Shown here piece after piece: positions 8,185 to 16,071 of a stretch of 64,000 nucleotides of DNA. The notes under the pieces are model-generated. The model was not told the origin of the DNA and searched no databases. It saw only the letters and a program-made list of their open reading frames with translations. Both the position numbers and the translations under genes were made by a program. The number at the start of each line of letters is the position of its first letter. Position 1 is the stretch's first letter. The stretch comes from Eubacteriales bacterium (GTDB lineage Bacteria; Bacillota; Clostridia; Lachnospirales; Lachnospiraceae), in NCBI GenBank assembly GCA_030539395.1, contig JAUNSC010000013.1, positions 1 through 64,000 on the forward strand, read 5' to 3'.

Positions 8185-10065
8185 ATGAAAGCAACCAGAA
8201 AAAGTATCAATACCATATTGTGCATGATCGCTTTTGCATTGGTATGTATGATTGGTGTGAGTGCAAGTGCAGCATCTCCGGCATCACTTTTTTCAACTGC
8301 AGCAGTGAGCGGCGGTGTGAAAATCACAGGTTATTCAGGCGCCGAGGATATCATTGATATTCCGGAAAAAATAGGCGGAAAAGCAGTTGTTGAAATTGGT
8401 TCCAATTTTATCGCATCTGCTCATCGCGGAGAAATTTACAGCGTTGTTATTCCGAGATATGTAACAAAAATTGACAGTCAGGCATTCAAAGGCTGTGCAA
8501 ATCTGGAACAGGTCACCCTGGGAGCAAAAGTGACATCCATCGGAGCCAGTGCATTTGAAGGCTGTTCTTCTTTATATAGCATTGATTATCCGTCTTCTCT
8601 TAGAACAATTGGTTCCAAAGCCTTCTACGGATGTGCATTTTCCTATGTTACTCTTCCGGGTACGGTTGAGTCAATCGGCGATAATGCTTATGGCAGCATG
8701 AAATCCCTGTATCAGATTACCATCGGCAATGGAACAAAATCTATTGGAAACAACATTTGTATTAACTGTTATAATCTGGCAAGAATGACAGTTCCCAGCA
8801 GTGTATCAAGTATTGGAGCAACGCTTGTGCCAAATACGGATACCGTATTATATGTTTATCAGAATTCTTATGCAATGAAGTATGCAAATGATAAGAATCT
8901 TACTAACAAAATTAACTATCTGGATAATATTCAGCCTTACAGCTTATCATTTAAAGCCGCATCAAAGACAAAAAGAGGTTATGTATTCTACGCAGGCGAA
9001 TCCATGGATCTGAGCTCTACACTTGTTGCATCACCGAGCACACATACAAACGCGATCACATGGAGCAGCAGTAATACTTCTGTATTTACAGTTGACAGAT
9101 ATGGAAAGATTACTGCAAAAGCTGCCGGTACAGCTACACTTGTTGCAAAAGCAACAGAAAATCCGACGAAAACAACATATACAAAGAAAGCTTCCGTAAA
9201 CATTACTGTAAGAAAGGCTCCTTCAAAAGTAATTATTACAGAGGCAACACAAAAAAATAACAAGATTTCTGCCGTTAAAACTGCAGCTAAATCTTCCCAC
9301 AAAGTTGCACCGAAGAAACAGATCATACTCGCTACAAGAACAACACCTGCAGGCGGGGCTCCTGTAACATTTGCAAGCAGTAATACTAAAGTTGCAACAA
9401 TCAGTTCAACAAAAACACAAAAGTTTGGCAATTATACGTATACTTTCTGTACAATAACAGGCGTAGCTGAAGGAAGTGCTAAAATCACAGCCAAAACCTA
9501 TAACGGAAAAAAAGCTGTTTACGAACTGAGAGTAGAAGCAGAGCGCAAAGCCGTCTCCAATAACTGGAAAATGGCAAAGACATATACTGTGATTAAAGGC
9601 AATGCACTTGCGAAATCATTAAAAACAATTTCCGGCATGCCGAAGAACGTTAAATTTATGTCTTCTGATACTGCTGTTGCAACCGTAAATAAAGATGGCG
9701 TAGTTACAGGAAAGAAACCCGGTGTAGCTATCATCCGTGCATACACCGATACGGAAAAAGCAGAGACCAGTGTTTTCGTTTTGCCGACAAAGATTAATGT
9801 AACCAGTGCCAACTCCAATACAAAACATAAGATTATTCTTAAATGGAAAAAGCAGGCAGGTGTAAGCGGTTATCAGATCCGTTATAAAAAGAACGGCGGT
9901 AAGTGGAGCAAAAACATAAATGTTTCTTCCTCCAAAGCAAGCTATACTACAAAAGCCCTTTCAAAAGGAAAGAAATATACTATCCAGATAAGAGGTTATG
10001 TAAAATCCGGTAAGACTATTAAATATGGAAACTGGAGTGCCTCAAAAACACTTACTGTTAAATAA
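8185..10065 (+). CDS. BspA-like leucine-rich-repeat surface protein with Ig-like and fibronectin domains
   Basis: A secreted 626-aa protein. Residues 1-29 form a signal peptide with a cleavable ASA site. About 40-235 are BspA-type (LRR_5) repeats with units such as KIDSQAFKGCANLEQVTL and SIGASAFEGCSSL. Three Ig-like (BIG2) domains follow at about 250-345, 375-455 and 475-530, recognised by WSSSNTSVFTVD, FASSNTKVATIS and SSDTAVATVNKDG. The end (about 535-626) is a fibronectin type III domain. There is no LPXTG anchor or membrane tail, so wall attachment must be non-covalent or the protein is released. Related proteins bind host or bacterial surfaces. Its own promoter and different composition (rich in Ser, Thr, Lys) show it is an insertion between two conserved operons. 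Confidence 0.9.
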   Translation: MKATRKSINTILCMIAFALVCMIGVSASAASPASLFSTAAVSGGVKITGYSGAEDIIDIPEKIGGKAVVEIGSNFIASAHRGEIYSVVIPRYVTKIDSQAFKGCANLEQVTLGAKVTSIGASAFEGCSSLYSIDYPSSLRTIGSKAFYGCAFSYVTLPGTVESIGDNAYGSMKSLYQITIGNGTKSIGNNICINCYNLARMTVPSSVSSIGATLVPNTDTVLYVYQNSYAMKYANDKNLTNKINYLDNIQPYSLSFKAASKTKRGYVFYAGESMDLSSTLVASPSTHTNAITWSSSNTSVFTVDRYGKITAKAAGTATLVAKATENPTKTTYTKKASVNITVRKAPSKVIITEATQKNNKISAVKTAAKSSHKVAPKKQIILATRTTPAGGAPVTFASSNTKVATISSTKTQKFGNYTYTFCTITGVAEGSAKITAKTYNGKKAVYELRVEAERKAVSNNWKMAKTYTVIKGNALAKSLKTISGMPKNVKFMSSDTAVATVNKDGVVTGKKPGVAIIRAYTDTEKAETSVFVLPTKINVTSANSNTKHKIILKWKKQAGVSGYQIRYKKNGGKWSKNINVSSSKASYTTKALSKGKKYTIQIRGYVKSGKTIKYGNWSASKTLTVK

Positions 10066-10073
10066 AATAATAA

Positions 10074-10102
10074 TTGACGAATATTCCATAATGTGCTACA
10101 AT
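10074..10102 (+). promoter_or_regulatory. Promoter of the rplU-prp-rpmA operon
   Basis: TTGACG (10074-10079) and TACAAT (10097-10102) are 17 bases apart, a near-consensus sigma-A promoter. Transcription should begin around 10109, giving a leader of nearly 80 bases before rplU. Confidence 0.85.
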
Positions 10103-10106
10103 ACTT

Positions 10107-10180
10107 GAGTATGCCGCACGGGGAGGTTTAAGTGTTATATAGAATGGCCACCGTACCCGGCGAGTAATGATAATAGGAGG
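10107..10180 (+). promoter_or_regulatory. Ribosomal protein L21 leader RNA
   Basis: The untranslated leader between the promoter and rplU carries the compact, conserved, foldable segment expected for the Firmicutes L21 leader: TATGCCGCACGG in the 5' half and GGCCACCGTACCCGGCGAG in the 3' half, followed by the AGGAGG of rplU. Established knowledge: such leaders let L21 bind its own mRNA and restrain the operon. I recognise it by position and conserved core, not by a covariance search. Confidence 0.75.
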
Positions 10181-10186
10181 TGCCAT

Positions 10187-10492
10187 ATGTACGCAATTAT
10201 TGCAACAGGTGGTAAACAGTACAAAGTAGCCGAAGGCGATATCATTAACGTAGAAAAACTTGGTGTGGAAGCCGGTGAAACTGTTACATTTGATCAGGTA
10301 CTTGCTGTAAAAGGTGATGAACTGAAAGTTGGTTCTGACGTTGCAGCTGCAACAGTTACAGCCAGCGTAGTTAAAAACGCAAAGGCAAAAAAAGTAATTG
10401 TTTACAAGTACAAGAGAAAAACCGGATATCACAAGAAAAACGGTCACAGACAGCAGTACACACAGGTTAAGATTGAAAAAATTAACGCTTAA
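10187..10492 (+). CDS. rplU: 50S ribosomal protein L21
   Basis: A 101-aa large-subunit protein that binds 23S rRNA. It starts with the diagnostic [18 protein letters not shown] and ends with the basic [14 protein letters not shown] stretch. Full length. First gene of the rplU-prp-rpmA operon, with its own promoter and autoregulatory leader. ATG 10187 follows AGGAGG closely. Only 5 bases separate it from prp. Confidence 0.99.
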   Translation: MYAIIATGGKQYKVAEGDIINVEKLGVEAGETVTFDQVLAVKGDELKVGSDVAAATVTASVVKNAKAKKVIVYKYKRKTGYHKKNGHRQQYTQVKIEKINA

Positions 10493-10497
10493 TCAGT

Positions 10498-10821
10498 ATG
10501 ATCAATGTGATTGTGTATAAAAAGTCCGGAGAGTATATGGGATTTCGATGCGAGGGACATGCCGGATATGTCGCAGAAGGATATGATCCTGTCTGTGCGG
10601 CAGTTTCTGTACTCACAGTAAATACGGTCAATTCCATTGAACAGTTTACGTCTGACGGAATGACGGTAGATGCGGATGAGGATGGCCTTGTTGTATTGCA
10701 GCTGGAAGAAGACAGCTCCGATAAAACGAAGCTTCTTCTTGATTCCATGGTACTTGGTTTGGAAGCAATTCAGAAAAGTTACGGTAATGAGTATATCAGA
10801 CTTATATTCAAGGAGGTGTAG
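10498..10821 (+). CDS. prp: Ribosomal-processing cysteine protease Prp
   Basis: A 107-aa protease (YsxB family) that removes the N-terminal extension of ribosomal protein L27 in Firmicutes. The catalytic dyad is visible: His21 in EGHAGY and Cys33 in DPVCAAVS. Its position between rplU and rpmA is the conserved one, and the L27 encoded 3 bases downstream carries the matching cleavage motif, so enzyme and substrate are co-made. Activity is essential in Staphylococcus aureus because uncleaved L27 blocks the peptidyl transferase centre. Confidence 0.95.
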   Translation: MINVIVYKKSGEYMGFRCEGHAGYVAEGYDPVCAAVSVLTVNTVNSIEQFTSDGMTVDADEDGLVVLQLEEDSSDKTKLLLDSMVLGLEAIQKSYGNEYIRLIFKEV

Positions 10822-10824
10822 GAC

Positions 10825-11112
10825 ATGTTGAATATGAACCTTCAAATCTTCGCTCATAAAAAAGGTGTGGGCTCTACAAAGAACGGTAGAGATTCCGAAT
10901 CTAAAAGATTAGGTGCGAAAAGAGCTGACGGTCAGTTTGTAAAAGCTGGAAATATTCTTTACAGACAGCGTGGAACAAAGATTCACCCGGGTGAAAATGT
11001 TGGACGCGGTGGTGATGATACATTATTTGCAACAGCAGATGGTGTAGTTAGATTCCAGAGAAAGGGACGTGACAAGAAACAGGTTTCTGTCATTCCGGTA
11101 TCAGCAGAATAA
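10825..11112 (+). CDS. rpmA: 50S ribosomal protein L27 with Prp-cleaved N-terminal extension
   Basis: A 95-aa L27 whose N-terminal tail reaches the peptidyl transferase centre. The first nine residues, MLNMNLQIF, are the Firmicutes extension; Prp cuts after Phe9 to expose [15 protein letters not shown], the true N-terminus. ATG 10825 has AGGAGG at 10811-10816, spaced 8 bases, which confirms that the extension is translated. Last gene of the operon, followed by a strong terminator. Confidence 0.98.
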   Translation: MLNMNLQIFAHKKGVGSTKNGRDSESKRLGAKRADGQFVKAGNILYRQRGTKIHPGENVGRGGDDTLFATADGVVRFQRKGRDKKQVSVIPVSAE

Positions 11113-11117
11113 TTTTT

Positions 11118-11150
11118 CGGGCTTCAAATCTTATGGTTTGAAGCCCGTTT
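11118..11150 (+). terminator. Rho-independent terminator after rpmA
   Basis: CGGGCTTCAAA (11118-11128) pairs perfectly with TTTGAAGCCCG (11137-11147), with an 8-base loop and a short T-run. It ends the L21/L27 operon 6 bases after the rpmA stop; obgE begins 17 bases later and so may be reached by read-through. Confidence 0.9.
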
Positions 11151-11166
11151 TCGTATGAGGTATTAT

Positions 11167-12456
11167 ATGTTTGCAGATAGAGCTAGAATTACAATTTGCT
11201 CCGGCAAGGGCGGAGATGGTCATGTAAGCTTTCGAAGAGAGTTGTTCGTTGCAGCCGGCGGACCTGATGGCGGCGACGGCGGAAAAGGCGGAGATGTTAT
11301 TTTCGAAGTAGATAAAGGTCTTACTACTCTTGGAGATTACCGGCATCATCATAAATTTTCCGCTGAACACGGAAAAGACGGTGGAAAACAGCGGTGCCAT
11401 GGGGCAAACGGAAAAGATGTCATATTGAAAGTGCCGGAGGGAACTGTCATCAAAGACGCTGAAAGCGGAAAAGTAATTGCAGATATGTCCGGTGATAATC
11501 TGCGTCAGGTTATTTTAAAGGGTGGACGCGGCGGTCTTGGAAACATGAATTTTGCTACAGCTACCATGCAGGTGCCCAAATATGCTCAGCCTGGAAAACC
11601 TTCAAGAGTATTGGATGTGATTCTTGAACTTAAAGTGATTGCGGATGTGGGACTTGTCGGATTTCCGAATGTGGGTAAATCCACCTTTCTATCCAGAGTA
11701 ACAAATGCAAAACCCAAAATAGCCAATTACCATTTCACAACATTGAGTCCTAATCTTGGTGTGGTTGATATGGAGGGAAAGGGTTTTGTCATCGCAGATA
11801 TCCCCGGGCTTATAGAAGGTGCGTCGGAGGGCATTGGCCTGGGGCATGAATTTTTGCGCCATATAGAACGGACACGCGTTATGATTCATCTTGTAGATGC
11901 TGCATCTACAGAAGGCCGTGATCCAATAGATGATATTTATAAGATCAATCATGAACTTGAGGCATATAACGAGGAACTTGCAAAAAGACCTCAGGTAATT
12001 GCTGCTAATAAAATTGACGTAATTTATTCCGGCGATGAAGATCCTGTTGAACGTATCCGCGAGGAATTCGAACCTCAGGGAATAAAGGTATTTCCTGTTT
12101 CTGCAGTCAGCGGTAAAGGAGTAAAAGAACTTCTTTACTATGTACAGGAGTTACTGGATTCACTTCCCCAGGAAAAAATCATTTTTGAACAGGAATTTTT
12201 CCCGGACGAAGTTTATATTGATGAAAATTTGCCATATAAGGTTGAAAAATCCTCAGAAGAGGAACATACTTTTATTGTAGAAGGTCCCCGTATCGAAAAA
12301 ATGCTGGGTTATACAAATCTTGAATCTGAAAAAGGTTTTATGTTCTTTCAGAAGTTTTTAAAAGACAATGGCATTCTGGATGAACTTGAAGCGGCAGGTA
12401 TTGAAGAAGGAGATACTGTCCGCATGTATGGCCTTGCATTTGACTATTATAAATAG
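11167..12456 (+). CDS. obgE: GTPase ObgE/CgtA
   Basis: An essential GTPase that works in 50S ribosome assembly and stress signalling; 429 aa. Domains: the glycine-rich Obg fold (about 1-158), the G domain with P-loop GFPNVGKST (about 165-173), DIPG switch II, NKID (G4) and SAVSG (G5), and a C-terminal OCT domain (about 345-425). ATG 11167, giving MFADRARI, is preferred over ATG 11155 because the family starts there and GAGGT lies just upstream. Lies between the L27 gene and yhbY, a common order in Firmicutes. Confidence 0.97.
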   Translation: MFADRARITICSGKGGDGHVSFRRELFVAAGGPDGGDGGKGGDVIFEVDKGLTTLGDYRHHHKFSAEHGKDGGKQRCHGANGKDVILKVPEGTVIKDAESGKVIADMSGDNLRQVILKGGRGGLGNMNFATATMQVPKYAQPGKPSRVLDVILELKVIADVGLVGFPNVGKSTFLSRVTNAKPKIANYHFTTLSPNLGVVDMEGKGFVIADIPGLIEGASEGIGLGHEFLRHIERTRVMIHLVDAASTEGRDPIDDIYKINHELEAYNEELAKRPQVIAANKIDVIYSGDEDPVERIREEFEPQGIKVFPVSAVSGKGVKELLYYVQELLDSLPQEKIIFEQEFFPDEVYIDENLPYKVEKSSEEEHTFIVEGPRIEKMLGYTNLESEKGFMFFQKFLKDNGILDELEAAGIEEGDTVRMYGLAFDYYK

Positions 12457-12473
12457 GGACTTTGGGAGGAATT

Positions 12474-12767
12474 ATGACAAGTAAACAGAGAGCATATTTA
12501 AAAGGTCTTGCCATGACGATGGAGCCTGTTTTTCAAATCGGAAAGGCAAGTCTGACTCCTGAAAATACACAGGCAATCAATGATGCCCTCAATGCACGTG
12601 AATTGATTAAGATCAGTGTATTGCAGAATTGTGCAGATGATCCAAAAGAAATCGCTCAGGTAGTGGCAGAGCGGACACATTCACAGGTGGTTCAGGTTAT
12701 CGGAAAAAAGATTGTTTTGTATAAAGAAGGAAAAGATTCTAAGAAAAAAATTTTATTGCCGCTGTAA
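12474..12767 (+). CDS. yhbY: YhbY family CRM-domain RNA-binding protein
   Basis: A 97-aa single CRM-domain protein that binds pre-50S particles and RNA. The family motif LKGLAMTMEPVFQIGKASL opens the protein and the rest follows the KOW/CRM-like fold. ATG 12474 has GGGAGG at 12464-12469. It sits between obgE and nadD, consistent with a role in ribosome assembly. Confidence 0.93.
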   Translation: MTSKQRAYLKGLAMTMEPVFQIGKASLTPENTQAINDALNARELIKISVLQNCADDPKEIAQVVAERTHSQVVQVIGKKIVLYKEGKDSKKKILLPL

Positions 12768-12782
12768 TTTGGGGAGGAAATT

Positions 12783-13406
12783 ATGGAAAAACGTAAGGTG
12801 GGTATTATGGGAGGCACATTTGATCCCATACATGTTGGACACCTGATTTTGGGCGAAAGTGCTTTTCATCAGTTTAATCTGGAAAAAGTACTGTTTATGC
12901 CATCAGGAAATCCACCACACAAACTCAATAGAACAGGCCGTGCATCTCTGGAGGAGCGTATTGAGATGGTCAGGCTTGCGATAGCAGACAATCCCCATTT
13001 TGAACTTTCTCTGGAAGAGGCCCATGATAAGGGTTACACATATACCAGAGAGACGTTAGAGCGTCTTACAGAAGAGCATCCTGATACAGACTATTATTTT
13101 ATAATGGGGGCGGATTCTCTGTTCAGCTTTGAAGAATGGAAAGATCCACAGCGTATTGCTCAGCTTGCCACACTTGTGGCAGCAACACGATATCATGTAG
13201 ATACACTGGAACTTGAAGGTGCGATTGCTCATGTTAGTGAACTGTTTCAGGCTAAAGTCGAAAAATTGTCTACTCCAAATATGGATGTTTCTTCTCAAAT
13301 GATCCGGAAATGGATTGCCCGGGACAAACCGATACGGTATTATGTTCCTGACAGCGTAATCAGATATATACACGAATTAAAACTTTATATGGAATGTGAA
13401 GAATAA
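12783..13406 (+). CDS. nadD: Nicotinate-nucleotide adenylyltransferase
   Basis: Transfers AMP from ATP to nicotinate mononucleotide, a late step of NAD synthesis; 207 aa. The nucleotidyl-transferase motif GGTFDPIHVGH (with HxGH) is at residues about 10-20, and the second motif SSQMIRKWI near residue 175. Full length. Ribosome site GGGGAGG immediately upstream. The gene is followed directly by yqeK and rsfS, the usual Firmicutes order. Confidence 0.97.
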   Translation: MEKRKVGIMGGTFDPIHVGHLILGESAFHQFNLEKVLFMPSGNPPHKLNRTGRASLEERIEMVRLAIADNPHFELSLEEAHDKGYTYTRETLERLTEEHPDTDYYFIMGADSLFSFEEWKDPQRIAQLATLVAATRYHVDTLELEGAIAHVSELFQAKVEKLSTPNMDVSSQMIRKWIARDKPIRYYVPDSVIRYIHELKLYMECEE

Positions 13407-13437
13407 AGATATTGTTTTTAAACCGGCGGAGGATGAT

Positions 13438-14013
13438 ATGTATAATATTCCAAAGATGAAAAAAACATTGAGAAAGTATCTTGATGCGGGACGCTATGAG
13501 CATACAGAAGGTGTAATGTACACTGCAGCAGCGCTTGCAATGCGTTATGGTGAAGACATTGAAAAGGCTTTGGTGGCCGGACTGCTTCATGATTGTGCCA
13601 AATGTATACCGGACGCAAAAAAGTTAAAAATATGTTTAAAGAATCAGATTACCATGTCTGAGACAGAGCAAAAGAATCCGTTTTTGCTTCACGCAAAAGT
13701 TGGAGCATATATTGCCAGAGAAAAATATGGCATCGAAGATGAAGAAATTCTTTCCGCAATAGCCTGTCATACAACAGGAAAACCAGACATGACTCTTTTA
13801 GATAAGATCATTTATATCGCAGATTATATTGAACCTATGAGATGTAAAGCACCAAATCTTTCAGATGTACGAAAGCTTGCATTTGAAGATATCGATGTTA
13901 CCCTGCTTAAAATATTATCGGATACTCTTGCCTATTTGCGGGGTTCTGCCAAAAACATGGATTCTATGACAATGAAAACATATGCATATTATAAGGAAAA
14001 GGCTTTAGAGTAG
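13438..14013 (+). CDS. yqeK: YqeK family HD-domain (diadenosine tetraphosphate) hydrolase
   Basis: A 191-aa HD-superfamily phosphohydrolase. The metal ligands are in HTEGV (His) and LLHDCAK (His-Asp) near residues 22-54, with further histidines in HAKVGA and ACHTTG. Established knowledge: YqeK splits Ap4A symmetrically into two ADP. ATG 13438 is chosen because GGAGG at 13428-13432 is 5 bases upstream; the in-frame GTG at 13396 lacks a clear ribosome site, though it cannot be excluded. Lies between nadD and rsfS. Confidence 0.9.
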   Translation: MYNIPKMKKTLRKYLDAGRYEHTEGVMYTAAALAMRYGEDIEKALVAGLLHDCAKCIPDAKKLKICLKNQITMSETEQKNPFLLHAKVGAYIAREKYGIEDEEILSAIACHTTGKPDMTLLDKIIYIADYIEPMRCKAPNLSDVRKLAFEDIDVTLLKILSDTLAYLRGSAKNMDSMTMKTYAYYKEKALE

Positions 14014-14044
14014 ATGGAAAAAGGCTTTTAGAAAGGAAGTACTC

Positions 14045-14401
14045 ATGAATAATTCAAAAGAAATGGCAGCATTGGCTGTACAGGCTTTGGAGGATAAAAA
14101 GGGGGAAGATATTAAAGTAATAGATATTACTGAAGTATCTGTCCTTGCAGATTATTTTGTTATCGCAAGCGGAATGAATAAGAATCAGGTACAGGCTCTG
14201 GTAGATAATGTGGATGAAACTCTTGGCCGTGCAGGTTATGAATGCAAACAGGTGGAAGGTTACCAGACAGCAAACTGGATCCTCCAGGACTATGGCGATA
14301 TCATTGTTCATATTTTTGATTCTGAGAACCGGCTGTTTTATGATCTGGAACGTATCTGGCGGGACGGAAAGACTGTAGATCCTGAAACATTAAAGAAATA
14401 A
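14045..14401 (+). CDS. rsfS: Ribosomal silencing factor RsfS
   Basis: A 118-aa protein that binds L14 and blocks joining of ribosomal subunits when nutrients are short. The family pattern VIDITEVSVLADYFVIASG and the YEC..VEGYQTANWILQDYGDIIVHIF region are clear. ATG 14045 follows AAAGGAAG. Last gene of the obgE-yhbY-nadD-yqeK-rsfS run, ending at a terminator shared with the facing lexA. Confidence 0.97.
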   Translation: MNNSKEMAALAVQALEDKKGEDIKVIDITEVSVLADYFVIASGMNKNQVQALVDNVDETLGRAGYECKQVEGYQTANWILQDYGDIIVHIFDSENRLFYDLERIWRDGKTVDPETLKK

Positions 14402-14458
14402 AGTCTCTCATCCACTTTCATGCTTTCTTCGAAAAATGGCTGCTTTCTCATGTTTAAC

Positions 14459-14513
14459 GGGTCCCAACGTCATGATTTTTCGTGCAGGCATGAAGATCAT
14501 GACCTTTTGACCC
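14459..14513. repeat. Highly symmetric 55-base hairpin between rsfS and lexA
   Basis: Three sets of arms share one centre near 14486: GGGTC (14459-14463) with GACCC (14509-14513), GTCATGAT (14469-14476) with ATCATGAC (14496-14503), and TTCGTGC (14479-14485) with GCATGAA (14488-14494, one G-T pair). The two outer internal-loop sides are both exactly 5 bases. It is separate from the terminator that follows and has no T-run. It looks like a structured RNA or a REP-like intergenic repeat. Not recognised. Confidence 0.7.
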
Positions 14514-14532
14514 TGGCATCATATTAATATAT

Positions 14533-14571
14533 AAAAGAGGAAAGTTCCCGGTTTGAGAATTTTCCTCTTTT
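14533..14571. terminator. Bidirectional terminator between rsfS and lexA
   Basis: AAAAGAGGAAA (14533-14543) pairs perfectly with TTTCCTCTTTT (14561-14571) across a 17-base loop. A-rich and T-rich flanks allow it to work in both directions, serving plus-strand rsfS and minus-strand lexA, which converge here. Confidence 0.85.
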
Positions 14572-14598
14572 GGTTTATGTACATTTCATTTTGCACTG

Positions 14599-15219
14599 TC
14601 AGGAAAGAAAGCGAAAAACACCGATTACTTTTCCCAGAATCTGAATATCTCCGTGAACAATGATCGGATCCATAGTATCGTTTTCCGGTTGGAGACGATA
14701 GTAACCATCTTCTTTATAATAAGTTTTTACAGTAGCAGAATCGTCTATCAAAGCAACAACAATGTCACCGTTTCTGGCAGTATTTTGCTGCTGTACAAGA
14801 ATCTGATCACCGTCAAAAATTCCGGCATTGATCATACTTTCTCCTTTTACATTCAGCATAAATGTCTGCGCATTCGGCATAAACTCTGCCGGGATAGGAA
14901 AATAGTTTTCTATATTTTCTACAGCTAAAAGTGGCTGCCCGGCCGCGACACGGCCGATAATAGGAACATTAACAACTTCCCGGCGGACCAGATTGAAATT
15001 GTCATCTATAATCTCAATTGCTCTTGGTTTGGTTGGGTCTCTTCTGATATATCCGTTCTTTTCCAATGTCTCCAGATGAGAATGAACAGAAGAGGTGGAT
15101 TTCAAATTAACCGCCTCACAAATCTCACGGACAGCAGGCGGAAAACCTCTGTTCAAAATCTCACTTTTTATATATTCAAGAATTTCTGTTTGCTTTTTTG
15201 TAATTTTTCCATATGCCAT
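14599..15219 (-). CDS. lexA: LexA repressor, SOS response regulator
   Basis: A 206-aa repressor that RecA filaments induce to cleave itself after DNA damage. N-terminal winged helix (about 1-70) with the recognition helix in [11 protein letters not shown]. The cleavage site is Ala93-Gly94 in RVAAGQP, and the catalytic dyad is Ser128 in GESMI and Lys165 in TVKTYY. ATG 15219 follows GGAGG (complement at 15227-15231); residues encoded further upstream are not part of the protein. The promoter carries two LexA-box-like sites, so it is autoregulated. It is the only minus-strand gene between 4.3 and 21.3 kb. Confidence 0.97.
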   Translation of the reverse strand: MAYGKITKKQTEILEYIKSEILNRGFPPAVREICEAVNLKSTSSVHSHLETLEKNGYIRRDPTKPRAIEIIDDNFNLVRREVVNVPIIGRVAAGQPLLAVENIENYFPIPAEFMPNAQTFMLNVKGESMINAGIFDGDQILVQQQNTARNGDIVVALIDDSATVKTYYKEDGYYRLQPENDTMDPIIVHGDIQILGKVIGVFRFLS

Positions 15220-15246
15220 AATACTGCCTCCTGTCTGTTTTATATA

Positions 15247-15300
15247 AGTATATAATAATTTTTCATAAAATGCAAACAAAAGTTCAGAAAATTTGTTCGA
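15247..15300 (-). promoter_or_regulatory. lexA promoter with two LexA operators
   Basis: On the minus strand, TTGCAT (complement at 15270-15275) and TATACT (complement at 15247-15252) are 17 bases apart. One operator, read on the minus strand as GAACTTTTGTTT (15274-15285), overlaps the -35. A second, read on the plus strand as GAAAATTTGTTCGA (15287-15300), is identical over 14 bases to a site upstream of the LysM gene. Each differs from GAAC-N4-GTTC at one position. Confidence 0.8.
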
Positions 15301-15385
15301 TTACATTATTTGCTTGCTTTTTCACTTCAAAAAAGGTAAGATTATACTATAACCATATTGATTTAATAGGAAAAGAGGCACCAAA

Positions 15386-15820
15386 ATGAAGATTTCAACA
15401 AAAGGACGCTATGCGATGAGAATGATGCTTGATCTGGCAATAATGGGGGGAAGTGGGCCTGTCAGAGTGAAAGATATTGCCGCCCGTCAAAATATTTCGA
15501 TTAAATATATGGAGCAGATTATTACAATCTTGTCAAGAGCAGGTTTTGTAAAAAGTATACGCGGCCCGCAGGGAGGGTATCGTCTGTCCAAAACACCCGT
15601 AGAATATACGGTGGGTATGATTTTGAGGCTGACAGAAGGAAGTCTTGCTCCGGTTTCCTGTCTGGATGACGAAGTAAATCAGTGTCCGAGACAGGATTCG
15701 TGTGTCACATTACGGCTGTGGAAAGAGCTGGATGCCGCCATCAGCGGTGTTGTTGATAAATATACACTGGAAGACCTTGTAGAATGGCAGAAAGAGATGG
15801 GGGATATTTATATAATCTAA
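15386..15820 (+). CDS. Rrf2 family iron-sulfur transcriptional regulator
   Basis: A 144-aa IscR/Rrf2-type repressor. It opens with MKISTKGRYAMRMMLDLA and has a winged helix with NISIKYMEQIITIL as recognition region. Three cysteines, Cys92, Cys100 and Cys106 (spacing CX7CX5C), are the typical ligands of a 2Fe-2S cluster, so the protein probably senses iron-sulfur status or redox stress. No isc or suf genes are adjacent. A weak promoter (TTTCAC-17-TATACT, 15320-15348) precedes it in the region shared with divergent lexA. It is unlinked in function to the purine genes that follow, which have their own promoter and riboswitch. Confidence 0.92.
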   Translation: MKISTKGRYAMRMMLDLAIMGGSGPVRVKDIAARQNISIKYMEQIITILSRAGFVKSIRGPQGGYRLSKTPVEYTVGMILRLTEGSLAPVSCLDDEVNQCPRQDSCVTLRLWKELDAAISGVVDKYTLEDLVEWQKEMGDIYII

Positions 15821-15853
15821 TCCTGATTGCTAAAATTTTGAAGAATTTAATGT

Positions 15854-15882
15854 TGAGTTTTTTTGTCGAATAGTGTAGGATA
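15854..15882 (+). promoter_or_regulatory. Promoter of the ZTP-riboswitch purine operon
   Basis: TTGAGT (15854-15859) and TAGGAT (15877-15882), spaced 17 bases, place the transcript start just before the riboswitch. The -10 is imperfect. Confidence 0.55.
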
Positions 15883-15888
15883 ATGTTG

Positions 15889-15964
15889 AGAGTTGTATGA
15901 CTGGCGGAAAAATAGGACAACCTATAGGGAGTACAACAACATATTAATGCCGACCGCCTGGGCG
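15889..15964 (+). promoter_or_regulatory. ZTP (pfl) riboswitch
   Basis: The aptamer shows GTTGTA (15893-15898) pairing with TACAAC (15933-15938), the conserved TGACTGGCGG segment with an internal hairpin (ATAGG-ACAA-CCTAT), and the signature 3' domain GCCGACCGCCTGGGC (15950-15964). This RNA class senses ZMP/ZTP, which accumulate when 10-formyl-tetrahydrofolate is short. The CCGCCTGGGC arm is shared with the terminator that follows, so ligand binding prevents termination. The two genes below use ZMP (AICAR) and its product, which fits the ligand exactly. Confidence 0.95.
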
Positions 15965-15998
15965 ACCACTTTATAATGGGCTGCTCAGGCGGTTTTTC
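15955..15998 (+). terminator. Riboswitch-controlled terminator
   Basis: CCGCCTGGGC (15955-15964) pairs with GCTCAGGCGG (15984-15993, one G-U pair) and is followed by five T. Because the 5' arm is part of the ZTP aptamer, the two folds exclude each other: low ZTP gives termination, high ZTP gives read-through into the purine genes. Confidence 0.92.
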
Positions 15999-16071
15999 AT
16001 ATAACAGAAAATTTGGGGGATTATATGAAAAACGTATATTTGACAGCCGCAAAATGAAAGGAGATTTTACA

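Noticed and set aside
8988-9431. Long minus-strand open frame opposite the surface protein
   Set aside because: Hydrophobic shadow frame caused by the repetitive Thr/Ala/Lys codons of the real gene; no ribosome site.
14402-14598. Possible tRNA or CRISPR-like repeat unit between rsfS and lexA
   Set aside because: No cloverleaf, anticodon arm or repeated spacer pattern; the structure is one symmetric hairpin plus a terminator.
15976-16071. ATG 15976 as start of the PurO-like gene
   Set aside because: It lies inside the riboswitch terminator hairpin, and ATG 16072 has a proper AAAGGAG.
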